A DNA stretch of 64,000 nt, taken from NCBI GenBank assembly GCA_026713105.1, contig JAPOPC010000072.1, positions 62,001 through 126,000 of the forward strand, given 5' to 3'. This DNA is from Acidimicrobiaceae bacterium. GTDB taxonomy: Bacteria > Actinomycetota > Acidimicrobiia > Acidimicrobiales > Poriferisodalaceae. The notes beneath the pieces are model-generated. The model saw only the letters and a list, made by a program, of their open reading frames with translations, did not search any database and was not told the origin of the DNA. Shown here one piece after another: positions 7,876-16,287 of the stretch. Position 1 is the first letter of the stretch; every line of letters starts with the position of its first letter. Made by a program: the position numbers and the translations under genes.

Positions 7876-9177
7876 TCAGCCGGCCTCGGAGTGGGTGACG
7901 GGCTCTTCGCCCATCCACTCACGCAGGGTGTTCTTCAGCTTCGTCTGCTGGATGAACAGGTCGTGCTCTGGACCGGCAGGATCGTCCGACTGGGGGGCCT
8001 TCAGGTAGAACGACAGCCACTCCTGCACGCCGCCGTGGCCGGCGCGCTGGGCGAGGTCCAAGAACAGCGCCAAGTCGAGCACGATCGGTGCCGCAAGGAT
8101 CGAATCACGGCACAGAAAGTCGATCTTGATCTGCATCGGGTAACCGAGCCATCCGAAGATGTCGATGTTGTCCCAGCCCTCTTTGTTGTCGCCGCGGGGC
8201 GGGTAGTAGTTGATGCGCACCACGTGATCGATCTCGCTGTAGAGATCGGGGTAGGTCTCGGGCTGCAGGATCGTGTCGAGGACGCCCAGTTTGGACGTCT
8301 CTTTCGTCTTGAAGTTCTCGGGATCGTCGAGCACCTCGCCGTCACGGTTGCCCAAGATGTTGGTGGAATACCAGCCGCGCAGGCCCAGCATCCGGGCCTT
8401 GAGGCCCGGCGCCACCAGCGTTTTCATGAGCGTCTGGCCGGTCTTGAAGTCTTTGCCGGCGATGGGGACGCCACGACGCTGCGCCAGCTCGGTCATCACC
8501 GGAATGTCGACCGCCAGGTTCGGGGCACCATTTGCGAATGGCACGTCGCTCATGAGCGCCGCGTAGGCGTAAAGCTGACTCGGCGAGATGTTGTCATCGT
8601 CGGCGGCGAGCCCCGCTTCGAATGCCTCAACCGTGGCGTGCACCTCGGTGGGCTCCTGATAGGCCTCCGTCGAACCGCACCACACCATCACCAACCGGTC
8701 GCATTCGTTCTCGGCCCGGAAGCGCTCGATGTCATCCATCAGCGCCTGTGCCGCGTCCAGCTTGCTCATCGGAGGCTTCGTGCGGGTGCCTTCAAGCCGG
8801 CTCACCCAGCGGGGGTCGAACACGGCGTCCATCGCCACGATGCCTTCCAGCTCACGCGAGATCACGCCGAGATCACGTTCTTCCAGCACCCCTGCTGTGC
8901 GGGCGCCCTCGAGTGCGTTGGGCGTGATGGGGTCCCAGCCGCCGAAGACGAGATCGTCGAGCTCGGCCAACGGCACGAAGTCGCGGATCAGCGGATTGCG
9001 GCCGTCGGCCCGGCCGCCGAGGCGGATATGGGCCATCTGGCTGACCGAGCCAATGGGCGCCGCCAGCCCGGCCCGTGCAGCGAGGACTCCCGCGATGAAC
9101 GTGGTGGCCACCGCGCCCATGCCGGGCGTCAGCACGCCGAGCTTGCCCGTAGCGGGCGCGATCTGAGGTTGGTTCAT
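7876..9177 (-). CDS. ino1: Inositol-3-phosphate synthase (myo-inositol-1-phosphate synthase)
   Basis: A 433-residue NAD-dependent synthase that converts glucose 6-phosphate to inositol 3-phosphate, the first step to inositol lipids and mycothiol-type thiols. Seen: N-terminal nucleotide fold with GVLTPGMGAVATTF, GKDFKTGQTLMKT (active-site lysine region), and TNILGNRDGEVLDDP, which corresponds to the family's SNHLGNNDG block, followed by FKTKETSK. The length fits the longer bacterial form. TAGCGT lies 7 bases before ATG 9177. It is monocistronic by spacing: a P450 gene ends 35 bases upstream in the same direction. Confidence 0.92.
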   Translation of the reverse strand: MNQPQIAPATGKLGVLTPGMGAVATTFIAGVLAARAGLAAPIGSVSQMAHIRLGGRADGRNPLIRDFVPLAELDDLVFGGWDPITPNALEGARTAGVLEERDLGVISRELEGIVAMDAVFDPRWVSRLEGTRTKPPMSKLDAAQALMDDIERFRAENECDRLVMVWCGSTEAYQEPTEVHATVEAFEAGLAADDDNISPSQLYAYAALMSDVPFANGAPNLAVDIPVMTELAQRRGVPIAGKDFKTGQTLMKTLVAPGLKARMLGLRGWYSTNILGNRDGEVLDDPENFKTKETSKLGVLDTILQPETYPDLYSEIDHVVRINYYPPRGDNKEGWDNIDIFGWLGYPMQIKIDFLCRDSILAAPIVLDLALFLDLAQRAGHGGVQEWLSFYLKAPQSDDPAGPEHDLFIQQTKLKNTLREWMGEEPVTHSEAG

Positions 9178-9184
9178 AGCAAGA

Positions 9185-9190
9185 ACGCTA
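9185..9190 (-). promoter_or_regulatory. Probable leaderless -10 element (TAGCGT) for ino1
   Basis: TAGCGT on the minus strand, 7-base spacer to ATG 9177. Confidence 0.55.
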
Positions 9191-9212
9191 CGTGCAGCCG
9201 GGCCGGGCGGGC

Positions 9213-10484
9213 TCAGGCGGCCAGCGGGGCCGTAGGCGTGAATTCGACGTCGAGGTGCTTGACGCCGTGGATGAACGCCGCCTGCAAGGTGTCGGGCTCG
9301 TCGACCGCGACGATGTCGGGCAGCCGGTTGAACAGCTCCCGGTACATCACCGTCATCTCACGACGTGCCAGATGCGCGCCCAGGCAATAGTGCGGGCCAG
9401 GACCGCCGAAGCCGTACTGGGGGTTCGGGTCTCGCAGAACATCGAACTTGAAGGGGTCGTCGAATACAGCGGGGTCGCGGTTGGCGGCGACGTAGAACAT
9501 CGCGACCTTTTCGCCCTCTTGCATCTCTCGCCCCTCGAAGACGAAGTCGCGGGTGACGGTGCGCCGCATGTAGCCCACCGGGCTGGACAGCCGCACGATC
9601 TCTTCGACAGCAGTCGGCGCGATGCCCTCGAAGTCTGCGGCCCAGATGGCCCGCTGATCGGGATGTTCGGTGAGATAGCTCAGCCCCCATGAGATGGCAT
9701 TGCGCGTGGTCTCGTTGCCGGCCACCACCAGCAGGACGAAGAAGCTGGCGAGGTCGGCGTCGCTGAGCTGATCGTCGGGCAGCTCGGCATTGACGAGCAC
9801 GCTGGTGAGATCGGTGCCGTCACCGCCGCGTTTCGCCTGGGCGACCTCCTTCATCAACTCGGCCAACTGCCCGCCGGCGGTGAGCAATGCGGTCAAGAAG
9901 TCGAAGTCCTCGGGCTGGTACTCAGGATCGGAGATGCCCAGGATGACGTTGCTGGCCTCGAACACGCCCTGGTACTCCGACCGCGGTATGCCCATCAGGT
10001 CGCACACGATCTTGAGCGGGAGCGCCGCGGCCACCTCGGTCACGAAATCGCAGCTGCCCTTCTCGCACACAGAGTCCACGATCTCCGCCGCTGCCGCCTG
10101 AACCCTGCCGTCGAGATCGGCCAGCATCTTGGGCGTGAAGCCCTTGGCGACGAGGCGCCGCAGCCGGGCGTGGCGCGGGTCGTCCATGGCGATCATGGAG
10201 CTGAAGAACTCGGTGAACTCCGGTGGCGCATCCAGCATGGTGATGCCGGCAGCCGAGCTGAACACCTCGGTGTTGCGCGAAACCGCGGCGATGTCGGCGT
10301 GCCTGGTGACACACCAATAGCCAGGACCCGGCTTGACGACTTCGTCGTCGTAATCGGGCTCTTCGAACCAGTCCAGCGGGGCCTCGGCATGGTGTCGAGC
10401 GATCACCGCATCGATGACATCGGCGGGCTGCTTCCAGAACCACGCCTCCATCATGTTCGGCACATCGGTGTTCCACTGGCGCAT
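9213..10484 (-). CDS. Cytochrome P450, CYP124/125/142-like
   Basis: A 423-residue soluble bacterial P450. The I-helix oxygen motif AGNETTRNAISWG is near residue 253, the K-helix E-x-x-R is EEIVR, and the haem loop FGGPGPHYCLGAHLAR places the Cys ligand near residue 366. The pattern around the I-helix and MRRTVTRDFVFEG resembles the actinobacterial CYP124/125/142 families that hydroxylate the end of sterol or methyl-branched lipid chains; the substrate is inference. No ferredoxin or reductase gene is adjacent. The start at ATG 10484 is supported by TACCGT 6 bases upstream; the further open frame is Arg/Pro-rich. Confidence 0.9.
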   Translation of the reverse strand: MRQWNTDVPNMMEAWFWKQPADVIDAVIARHHAEAPLDWFEEPDYDDEVVKPGPGYWCVTRHADIAAVSRNTEVFSSAAGITMLDAPPEFTEFFSSMIAMDDPRHARLRRLVAKGFTPKMLADLDGRVQAAAAEIVDSVCEKGSCDFVTEVAAALPLKIVCDLMGIPRSEYQGVFEASNVILGISDPEYQPEDFDFLTALLTAGGQLAELMKEVAQAKRGGDGTDLTSVLVNAELPDDQLSDADLASFFVLLVVAGNETTRNAISWGLSYLTEHPDQRAIWAADFEGIAPTAVEEIVRLSSPVGYMRRTVTRDFVFEGREMQEGEKVAMFYVAANRDPAVFDDPFKFDVLRDPNPQYGFGGPGPHYCLGAHLARREMTVMYRELFNRLPDIVAVDEPDTLQAAFIHGVKHLDVEFTPTAPLAA

Positions 10485-10490
10485 GGCAGC

Positions 10491-10496
10491 ACGGTA
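10491..10496 (-). promoter_or_regulatory. Probable leaderless -10 element (TACCGT) for the P450 gene
   Basis: TACCGT on the minus strand, 6-base spacer to ATG 10484. Confidence 0.45.
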
Positions 10497-10585
10497 GCGC
10501 CGCGCCGCGAACCGCAGGCACGGCCCGCGCGCCAAGGCGCGACAGTCCGGGCCGCACGCGGGGCCATCTGGCACGATGTACCGCC

Positions 10586-11620
10586 GTGACAGCCCAGCCA
10601 ATACCCCGCGAAAGCCCGCAGCTGAACTACATCGTGCACGGAGCGGGGGCGATCGGATGCGTACTGGGTGCCCGGCTGACCCAGGCAGGGCGCTCGGTAG
10701 CACTCATTGCGCGAGGCGACCATCTGGCCGCTTTGCAGCACACGGGGCTGCACATCTCGGGTTACACCGAAGGCCACTTTCGACTGCCTGCGGCCCGCCG
10801 AGCCCACGAGCTGTCGATCGATTCGAACACCGTCGTGCTGCTGGCCATGAAGACTCAGCACACCTTCGAGGCGATCGAACAGCACCGTGAGCTGTACGAC
10901 GACGTGCCGCTGTTCTGCTTTCAGAACAGCGTCACCAACGAGGAATGGCTGACTGAGCAGGGCTTTCGGGCCTACGGCGTCATGGTGCGAATCGGTGCTC
11001 GTATCGACGAGCCAGGCGTGGTCACCCACACCGGTGCTCGCCGGGCTCAGATCGGATGCTGGCCCACCGGCTCCGACGAACTGTGCGCGGCGGTGGTTGA
11101 CGACTTTGTTGCGGCAGACATGCGCGCTTCGGTCGACGACAACGTTTCTGTCGCCAAGTGGGGAAAGCTGGTGCTGAACCTCACGAACGCGTTCTCGGCG
11201 CTGATCGACCTGCCGGTGCAGGAGTGGTTCTGCGACGAAGAAACCCGCTTCTTCATGGCCGACCTGCAAGAAGAAGCAGCAGATGTGCTGGATGCGGCGG
11301 GGATCTCGCCGATCATGGACGACGGCAAGGATTTGCGCGCGTGGATCGAGCGCATGCGCATTCCGGGCCGGCGCGAGCCTCGCGGTGATTCAGATCCGGT
11401 GATGCACAGCTACCCGTCCACCTGGCAGGACTTGCATTTCCGGCGTCCCACCGTCGAGGTGGAGCACTTCAACGGCCGAATCTGCGAGCTCGGCGAGAAG
11501 TTCGGCATTGACACGCCGCTGAACCGGACGCTGAACGAGCTGTGCCAGGACGCCGCCGCCCGCCGCCTGGGACCGGGCACTGAGACCGTGGCATCGCTGC
11601 GCGCCGCCGCCCTGCGCTGA
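10586..11620 (+). CDS. Ketopantoate reductase family protein (ApbA/PanE-like)
   Basis: A 344-residue NAD(P)H-dependent reductase. The N-terminal Rossmann motif is VHGAGAIGCVLGARL. AMKTQHT supplies the family's nucleotide-adjacent segment. KWGKLVLNLTNAFSALI carries the catalytic Lys and substrate-binding Asn residues of the ketopantoate reductase fold. The C-terminal domain is about 40 residues longer than in compact PanE proteins. True ketopantoate reductase activity is not certain, because many paralogues act on other 2-oxo or 3-hydroxy acids. It starts at GTG 10586 and is divergent from the P450 gene by about 100 bases. Confidence 0.82.
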   Translation: MTAQPIPRESPQLNYIVHGAGAIGCVLGARLTQAGRSVALIARGDHLAALQHTGLHISGYTEGHFRLPAARRAHELSIDSNTVVLLAMKTQHTFEAIEQHRELYDDVPLFCFQNSVTNEEWLTEQGFRAYGVMVRIGARIDEPGVVTHTGARRAQIGCWPTGSDELCAAVVDDFVAADMRASVDDNVSVAKWGKLVLNLTNAFSALIDLPVQEWFCDEETRFFMADLQEEAADVLDAAGISPIMDDGKDLRAWIERMRIPGRREPRGDSDPVMHSYPSTWQDLHFRRPTVEVEHFNGRICELGEKFGIDTPLNRTLNELCQDAAARRLGPGTETVASLRAAALR

Positions 11621-11626
11621 TGCCGG

Positions 11627-11712
11627 TGCCCGGGGCGGGATTCGAACCCGCACGCTCCCGAGGGAGCCGAGGGGTTTAAGCCCTCTGCGTCTGCCAGTTC
11701 CGCCACCCGGGC
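11627..11712 (-). tRNA. tRNA-Leu (anticodon UAA)
   Basis: An 86-nt cloverleaf on the minus strand. The acceptor stem GCCCGGG (11712-11706) pairs with CCCGGGC, followed by discriminator A at 11627. There is a D-arm with GGCGGAACTGGCAGACG, an anticodon loop CTTAAAC giving anticodon TAA, a long class II variable arm (CGGCTCCCTCGGGAGCG) and a T-arm GGGTTCGAATCCC. CCA is not encoded. Confidence 0.96.
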
Positions 11713-11784
11713 CAGCCAGCGCGGCCGCTACGTCCGCACCTCCCATCATGCTCGCTCGCAGACCCGATCACGATGCGGTGTCGC

Positions 11785-12246
11785 TCAGGCGGCCTCGGCT
11801 GCCCGCCACAGCTCGTCATACACCGGCCCGGCGGTTTCGGCTTCCCGCCACAGTTCATCGCGCACCGGCCCGGCGGCATCGACGCCCAGTTCGTTGCTGA
11901 CCACGATGCCCTCGATGGCATCGGCCACGACAGCGCCGAACGGGCGTCCTCGCACGCGCACGGCGACCACGCAATCGCCCGACGGAGTGCGCTGGATGGA
12001 GCGGTCGAGCTCGTCGGAACGGGGCGGGCTCTGAAAGCTCGGAGCGGTGAGACCCAGCGAACGAGCCGTCATGGCGAGCGCTCGCACCGTCAAGACGAAC
12101 CGGCCGGAAGGGTCGGGGGCAGGGCCGCCGGCATCTCGCTGGGCGCGCACTGAGGCGCTCCCGGCACGGTGCGGCCGGCTGCGGGCGGGCGAGGCATCGA
12201 CCAGCCGGAGCGGTGCGGGTGGGTGGGTTCGGGGTGTAGCTGGCAT
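11785..12246 (-). CDS. Conserved hypothetical protein with C-terminal 14-residue repeat
   Basis: A 153-residue protein. The central part (FVLTVRALAMTARSLGL, then PSGDCVVAVRVRGRPFGAVV and DAIEGIVVSNEL) looks like a folded, conserved domain that I recall as an unnamed actinobacterial family. The C-terminus is a near-perfect duplication of a 14-residue unit around DELWR-AE-A. The N-terminal 45 residues are Pro/Arg-rich and low complexity. ATG 12246 is the likeliest start. It is divergent, about 100 bases away, from a RecB-type nuclease gene. No function can be assigned. Confidence 0.55.
   Translation of the reverse strand: MPATPRTHPPAPLRLVDASPARSRPHRAGSASVRAQRDAGGPAPDPSGRFVLTVRALAMTARSLGLTAPSFQSPPRSDELDRSIQRTPSGDCVVAVRVRGRPFGAVVADAIEGIVVSNELGVDAAGPVRDELWREAETAGPVYDELWRAAEAA
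11796..11879 (-). repeat. 42-bp tandem duplication at the 3' end of the hypothetical gene
   Basis: Two adjacent 42-base copies (11796-11837 and 11838-11879) with a few mismatches, in frame, encoding two 14-residue units. Confidence 0.85.
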
Positions 12247-12347
12247 GTGCCCAGCATCACCGGGGGGTGTGACATCAAACGGGCGACACCCTGTCAGCGA
12301 GTCGGGTGAATGCTGCAGCCCCGCGGCTACGGCCACAATGGACCGAG

Positions 12348-13307
12348 ATGGCAAACGCCGCCCCCGGAATGCTCCCTGCCCAGCAGGTCACGCTCGACGC
12401 GATCCGCACGCCCGGACCCGAACGCCCGACGTACGCCGGCGATTTCGCTGCCGAATTGCGAAACCGGGCTGAGTCTGCGCTGGCCGAACTGGTCGACCCG
12501 GCTCACGACATCAACAGCCGTGGATTGTGGGTGCGCAAGCGAGATCTGGCGGGCGTCTTCGGCTGCGAAGCACGGCACCTCGCCGAAGCCGACGCCCCCT
12601 TTGCATGGACCGTGCCCATCGCCCGCGGCATCGTGCTTCACAAAGCAGTCGAGCTGTCCACCCATCGGCGATTCGAACCCGAAGACGCCGTCGACGCCGC
12701 CCTCGAACGTCTCGTGGCCGACAACGACAACCTCGGCAGCTTCCTGGCCGATGCATCCGACGGTGAGCTCGCGGACCTGACGGCCAACTGCGTCGCGCTG
12801 CTCACACGCTTCAGCGAGACGTTCCCGCCGATGCAGCGTGCATGGAGGCCCACCGCCGAAGTCTCCGCCCGCGCCCGGCTGTGCGGCGGGGCCTTCGTGC
12901 TCGTCGGCAAGTACGACCTGACGCTGGGATCGCCGGCGCCGCTGGGCGGACCCGACGGCCGCCAGCGCGCCGGCAAGGTCATCATCGACCTCAAGACCGG
13001 CTCGCGATCACCGACCGACCCCGAGGACCTCCGGTTCTACGCACTCGTCGAGACCCTGTCGATCGGCGTGCCCCCGCTGGGCATCGGCTCGTTCTACGTC
13101 GCCGAGGGACGCCTCGAGCACGAGACAGTCACCGCAGGAGTGCTCGACAGCGCCCTGCGCCGGACAGTCGATGGCATCGGCCGGCTCATCGCTCTCCGCC
13201 GAGGCGATCACGAACCCAGCCGGGTTCCCGGGCCGCCATGCCGTTGGTGCCCGATCTCAGCCGAATGCAGGCCGGGTCAGGAGTGGTTGTCGGACCCCGA
13301 CGACTGA
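12348..13307 (+). CDS. RecB-family PD-(D/E)XK nuclease with Cys iron-sulfur pattern
   Basis: A 319-residue single-domain nuclease of the RecB/Cas4/AddB type. In order: C73 (FGC), H98 in RGIVLHKAVE, D190 in GKYDLTLG, D214-x-K216 in VIIDLKTGS, the RFYALVE helix, and at the C-terminus C298-x2-C301-x5-C307 (CRWCPISAEC). One Cys before the core and three after it is the iron-staple arrangement of AddB and Cas4, so a 4Fe-4S cluster is likely (inference from family). No helicase domain and no CRISPR genes are nearby. The start could also be an upstream in-frame ATG at 12306; 12348 is preferred because the intervening codons look non-conserved. Its 3' end overlaps the convergent GNAT gene by 31 bases. 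Confidence 0.85.
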   Translation: MANAAPGMLPAQQVTLDAIRTPGPERPTYAGDFAAELRNRAESALAELVDPAHDINSRGLWVRKRDLAGVFGCEARHLAEADAPFAWTVPIARGIVLHKAVELSTHRRFEPEDAVDAALERLVADNDNLGSFLADASDGELADLTANCVALLTRFSETFPPMQRAWRPTAEVSARARLCGGAFVLVGKYDLTLGSPAPLGGPDGRQRAGKVIIDLKTGSRSPTDPEDLRFYALVETLSIGVPPLGIGSFYVAEGRLEHETVTAGVLDSALRRTVDGIGRLIALRRGDHEPSRVPGPPCRWCPISAECRPGQEWLSDPDD

Positions 13308-13924
13308 GCGATGCCGCCGCTGCGGGCAGATCGCAGCCCTGCCGCCATGTCATCACGGCGGGCTCGCCATTCTTCGGTGGTCAGGCCGAAGCGCACATGG
13401 TCTTCCCAGACTCCGGCGATCTGGATGTATCCCTGCGCGATCCCTTCCGAGCGCAGCCCCAGCTTTTCCACCACGCGCAAACTGGCAGCGTTGCGCGGCA
13501 TGATCGACACCTGCACCCGGTGCAAGCCCGCCTGATCGAAGGCGAATCCGAACACCGCCAGCAGCCCTTCGGCGACCAGTCCCTTGCCCGCCAGCCGCTC
13601 GTCGATCCAATAGCCCACATGGGCGCTCTGGAACGCCCCGCGCGCCACGTGCGAGATGTTGATCTCGCCGCAGAACCAGCCCTCATGCCACAGGCCGAAG
13701 TCGAACGCCGTCCCCAGCGAGCGTTCGCGTTCACGCACGCGGCAGCGATTGGTAAACGCCTGCGGGTCGCGCGACGGATCAGGCACGCCTGCGGGCGGCC
13801 GGGGCTCCCATTTCACAAGCCAGTGACGGCAGCGTTCGCGGACTTCGTTCCATTGGGCGAAGTCCGACGGCACGAGCGGGCGAAGCTCGAGCCGCTCGGT
13901 ACGCAGACGACTCACGCCTCGCAC
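13277..13924 (-). CDS. GNAT N-acetyltransferase, RimJ/RimL-like
   Basis: About 215 residues with the RimJ-type opening RLRTERLELRPLVPSDF. The acetyl-CoA-binding part is HVGYWIDERLAGKGLVAEGL (V-x-Y-W-I, then a degenerate R-x-x-G-x-G/A loop), followed by RVQVSIMPRNAASLRVVEKL, the N-x-x-S-x-x-V-x-E-K-L signature. It acetylates an amino group, perhaps of a ribosomal protein or antibiotic; substrate unknown. Start codon uncertain: GTG 13924 avoids overlap with ppx, while an ATG at 13978 would overlap it. Its C-terminal tail overlaps the nuclease gene on the other strand. Confidence 0.82.
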   Translation of the reverse strand: MRGVSRLRTERLELRPLVPSDFAQWNEVRERCRHWLVKWEPRPPAGVPDPSRDPQAFTNRCRVRERERSLGTAFDFGLWHEGWFCGEINISHVARGAFQSAHVGYWIDERLAGKGLVAEGLLAVFGFAFDQAGLHRVQVSIMPRNAASLRVVEKLGLRSEGIAQGYIQIAGVWEDHVRFGLTTEEWRARRDDMAAGLRSARSGGIAQSSGSDNHS

Positions 13925-13946
13925 AGTACTGGCGCGCCGCCGCCGC

Positions 13947-15086
13947 TCACCGAGCGGCATCAGCGTCTCCCCCGACATCTGGGTTATCCAGCGCCAGACG
14001 GAGTTCGGCGGCTGGGCTGGCCTGCGCTTCGCGGAGCTCAGCCGCTGGGCTGGCCTGCGCTTCGCGGAGCTCAGCCGCTGGGCTGGCCTGCGCTTCGCGG
14101 AGCTCAGCCGCTGGGCTGGCCTGCGCTTCGCGGAGCTCAGCCGCTATGCCGTCGAGCAGGTCGCGCTCGCGCACCACGCACTCGTCGATCTCCCAGTGAC
14201 GCATCACCGCCACCAGAATGCAGCAACCGCCCACGATCACTGGGGCACGGTCGACATGCAGGCCCGGATTGTGCACGCGATCAGCCAACCGCTCGGTGGC
14301 CAGCGTGCGGAAGACGTCCTCGGCCGCGGCCCTCGTCAGCACGAACCCGTCGATGATCTCAGGATCGTAGGGATCGAGGCCGATCTCGACCGCGGCCACC
14401 GTCGTGGCAGTCCCGGCAACGCCAAGGAGCGTGGCCCCCGAAGCGCCCCGGCCGATGACCGGATGCTCCCGATCGATGTCGTCGAGATGCAGGCGAGCAA
14501 CCGAGATCGCTGAGCTCAACTCTTCAGGCCGAGGGGGATCCGACGCCAGGAACCTCTCGGTCCACCGCACAGAGCCCATGTCGACTGAGGTCGCGGCCTG
14601 CACCCCAGCGCTCGCAGAAAGCGCGCCGTAAGCGAATTCCGTCGACCCCCCGCCGATGTCGAGTACGAGTGCAGCGCCATGTTGGACGGCCTCGAGATCG
14701 GTCGTGGCGCCGGCAAATCCGTACGCTGCCTCGCTCACGCCGTCCAGCAGCTCGACCTCAGTGCCGAGCGCCTCGCTTGCCCGCTGTAGGAATTCTCCGC
14801 CGTTTGCAGCATCGCGGGCAGCGCTGGTCGCCACGGCCCGCACAGCGGTTGGGTGGCGGTGCTCAATGATCTCGCGGTACTCCCCCAGCGCGTCAACCAC
14901 ACGGCCAATCGCGTCGTCGCGAAGCCGACCAGCCGCATCGATTCCCCGCCCGAGTCCGGTGATCCGCTGCAGCCGCTGCCCCAATCCGTCCCCGTCGTCG
15001 ATGAGCAGGCGCGTGGTGTTCGTGCCGCAGTCCACGACGGCGACCGGGTCGGGCCCAACGCGGCGGGATGCAGCCCCAGCGGTCAC
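13947..15086 (-). CDS. ppx: Exopolyphosphatase / pppGpp phosphohydrolase (Ppx/GppA) with repeat tail
   Basis: A 379-residue ASKHA-fold phosphatase. VAVVDCGTNTTRLLI is phosphate-binding loop 1, GLGRGIDAAGRL follows, ALVLDIGGGSTEFAYG is the second loop, and LLGVAGTATTVAAVEIG the adenosine-type motif. It degrades polyphosphate and/or pppGpp. The ordinary fold ends near DLLDGIAAELR; about 48 further residues are four copies of an 11-residue unit (LREAQASPAAE register) and a short acidic tail, an expansion not typical of the family. GTG 15086 overlaps the DUF501 stop by four bases, the usual DUF501-ppx coupling. Confidence 0.92.
   Translation of the reverse strand: MTAGAASRRVGPDPVAVVDCGTNTTRLLIDDGDGLGQRLQRITGLGRGIDAAGRLRDDAIGRVVDALGEYREIIEHRHPTAVRAVATSAARDAANGGEFLQRASEALGTEVELLDGVSEAAYGFAGATTDLEAVQHGAALVLDIGGGSTEFAYGALSASAGVQAATSVDMGSVRWTERFLASDPPRPEELSSAISVARLHLDDIDREHPVIGRGASGATLLGVAGTATTVAAVEIGLDPYDPEIIDGFVLTRAAAEDVFRTLATERLADRVHNPGLHVDRAPVIVGGCCILVAVMRHWEIDECVVRERDLLDGIAAELREAQASPAAELREAQASPAAELREAQASPAAELREAQASPAAELRLALDNPDVGGDADAAR
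14011..14142 (-). repeat. 33-bp tandem repeat, four identical copies, in the ppx 3' end
   Basis: Four head-to-tail 33-base copies starting at 14011, 14044, 14077 and 14110, identical as read, coding in frame for an 11-residue unit. Identity implies recent expansion or active homogenisation. Confidence 0.97.
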
Positions 15087-15568
15087 CAGACCGGCCCGTC
15101 ATCGCTCAACCGTTCCAGCACCCAGTCGCCGACGGGGTCGTCGCCGCCGGCCAGCCGGTAGGCGAGGTGGGCGTGAAGACACTTGACGCCTCGCGCCGTT
15201 CCCCCGACACCGCCGGTCGGGCGCGGTCCAAGGTGGTCGCCGGGCATCAGCGCGTCCCGTTCGGCGGCATAACGGCTGTGCGCCGCGGCGAGCGACTCAG
15301 CGTCCACGGCGGATTCGGCCGCCCTGACGCCGCCGCCGCCCTCAAGCTGGGACACCCGCCGGCGCAAGTCGACATCGACCAGCCAGTAGCGGGTGGGCAT
15401 GGGACGCCCGTCGTCGAGCAGCGGAGCATTGGCGATCACCGCCGGTCGCCCGTCGTCGTGGGCAACGACCACATCGAAGGCGCACTGGGGCAGGCGGCCG
15501 AGCAAGGCCGCAACCGCGTCTACTTGAGCGGATGTCTGGGGTGCGCCGGGGGCGCAACGGACTAGCAA
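15083..15568 (-). CDS. DUF501 domain protein
   Basis: A 161-residue protein with the DUF501 pattern: AALLGRLPQCAFDVVVA at the start, NAPLLDDGRPMPTRYWLV in the middle, and the invariant-looking RPTGGVGGTARGVKCLHAHL near the end, with a Cys-His pair. In actinobacteria it normally sits between ftsB and ppx; here it keeps ppx but is about 25 kb from eno-ftsB. The start appears to be TTG 15568, as no ATG or GTG is available before the conserved region. Function unknown. Confidence 0.85.
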   Translation of the reverse strand: MLVRCAPGAPQTSAQVDAVAALLGRLPQCAFDVVVAHDDGRPAVIANAPLLDDGRPMPTRYWLVDVDLRRRVSQLEGGGGVRAAESAVDAESLAAAHSRYAAERDALMPGDHLGPRPTGGVGGTARGVKCLHAHLAYRLAGGDDPVGDWVLERLSDDGPVW

Positions 15569-15597
15569 CGCCCGAGAGGAGTCGCGACAGCGAGCCC

Positions 15598-16287
15598 TCA
15601 GCCTTGGCGGCGCTTGCGCCTGCGACGACGGTTGAACAGGAAGAGGGCCACCACCGCAACCGGAGCCAGGATGCGCTTGAGCATGGGCCTGCCCGCCGTT
15701 TCGAGCAGGTCGACCGGCTCCGGCTCAGCCATCTCGATCTGGCGCGGTCCGGACGACGCGGGCGCATCTGCGGCCTCGGCATCCGTCTCGGCACCATCGG
15801 AAGAAGCACCGTCAACCGAAGCGTCGGCATCGTCCGACTCGCCCATCTCGGACAGTTTCTGTTCGAGCGAGTCCACGAACTGACCGATGAGCTTCTCGGT
15901 GACGTCGGCCATCACGCCGCGGCCGAACTGCGCCACCTTGCCGGTGACCTTGAGGTCGGTGGCGATCGACACGACTGTGCCATCGCCGTCGGGAGTCATC
16001 TCGGCGGTCACTTCGGCGGCTGCATTGCCTGCACCGCGCGAATCGCGGCCAGTGGCTTCGAGCACGATCCGGCGGTTGGCCTCGTCGAGCTCAACGAATT
16101 TCGCCGAGCCCTTGTACTGCGCCGTGATCGGGCCCACCTTGATCTTCACTCCGCCCTTGAACTCATCGCCGTCGACCTCGGTGAGCTGCGCGCCCGGCAT
16201 GCACGGCGCGATGAACTCGACGTCGGTCAGCGTGCTCCACGCCTGCTCGACAGGTATGCCGACACGGAATTCACTCTTCAGCTCCAT
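15598..16287 (-). CDS. coxG: CoxG-family SRPBCC protein with C-terminal membrane anchor
   Basis: A 229-residue protein. Residues 1-145 are a CoxG/SRPBCC domain (FRVGIPVEQAWSTLTDVEF, CMPGAQLTEVDGDEFKGGV, QYKGSAKFVELDE). An acidic linker rich in Asp/Ala/Ser (about 150-185) leads to a single membrane helix (ILAPVAVVALFLF) and a very basic tail (NRRRRRKRRQG). CoxG serves aerobic CO dehydrogenase-type Mo-hydroxylases, where it is thought to anchor the enzyme or carry quinone at the membrane. GGAGGAT lies 9 bases before ATG 16287. It overlaps the MocA-like gene by 10 bases. The long linker fits the general tendency here for extended low-complexity segments. Confidence 0.88.
   Translation of the reverse strand: MELKSEFRVGIPVEQAWSTLTDVEFIAPCMPGAQLTEVDGDEFKGGVKIKVGPITAQYKGSAKFVELDEANRRIVLEATGRDSRGAGNAAAEVTAEMTPDGDGTVVSIATDLKVTGKVAQFGRGVMADVTEKLIGQFVDSLEQKLSEMGESDDADASVDGASSDGAETDAEAADAPASSGPRQIEMAEPEPVDLLETAGRPMLKRILAPVAVVALFLFNRRRRRKRRQG

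Noticed and set aside
12348-13307. RecB-type nuclease considered as Cas4
   Set aside because: Cys and catalytic pattern fit, but there is no CRISPR array, cas1 or cas2, and the protein is longer than typical Cas4.
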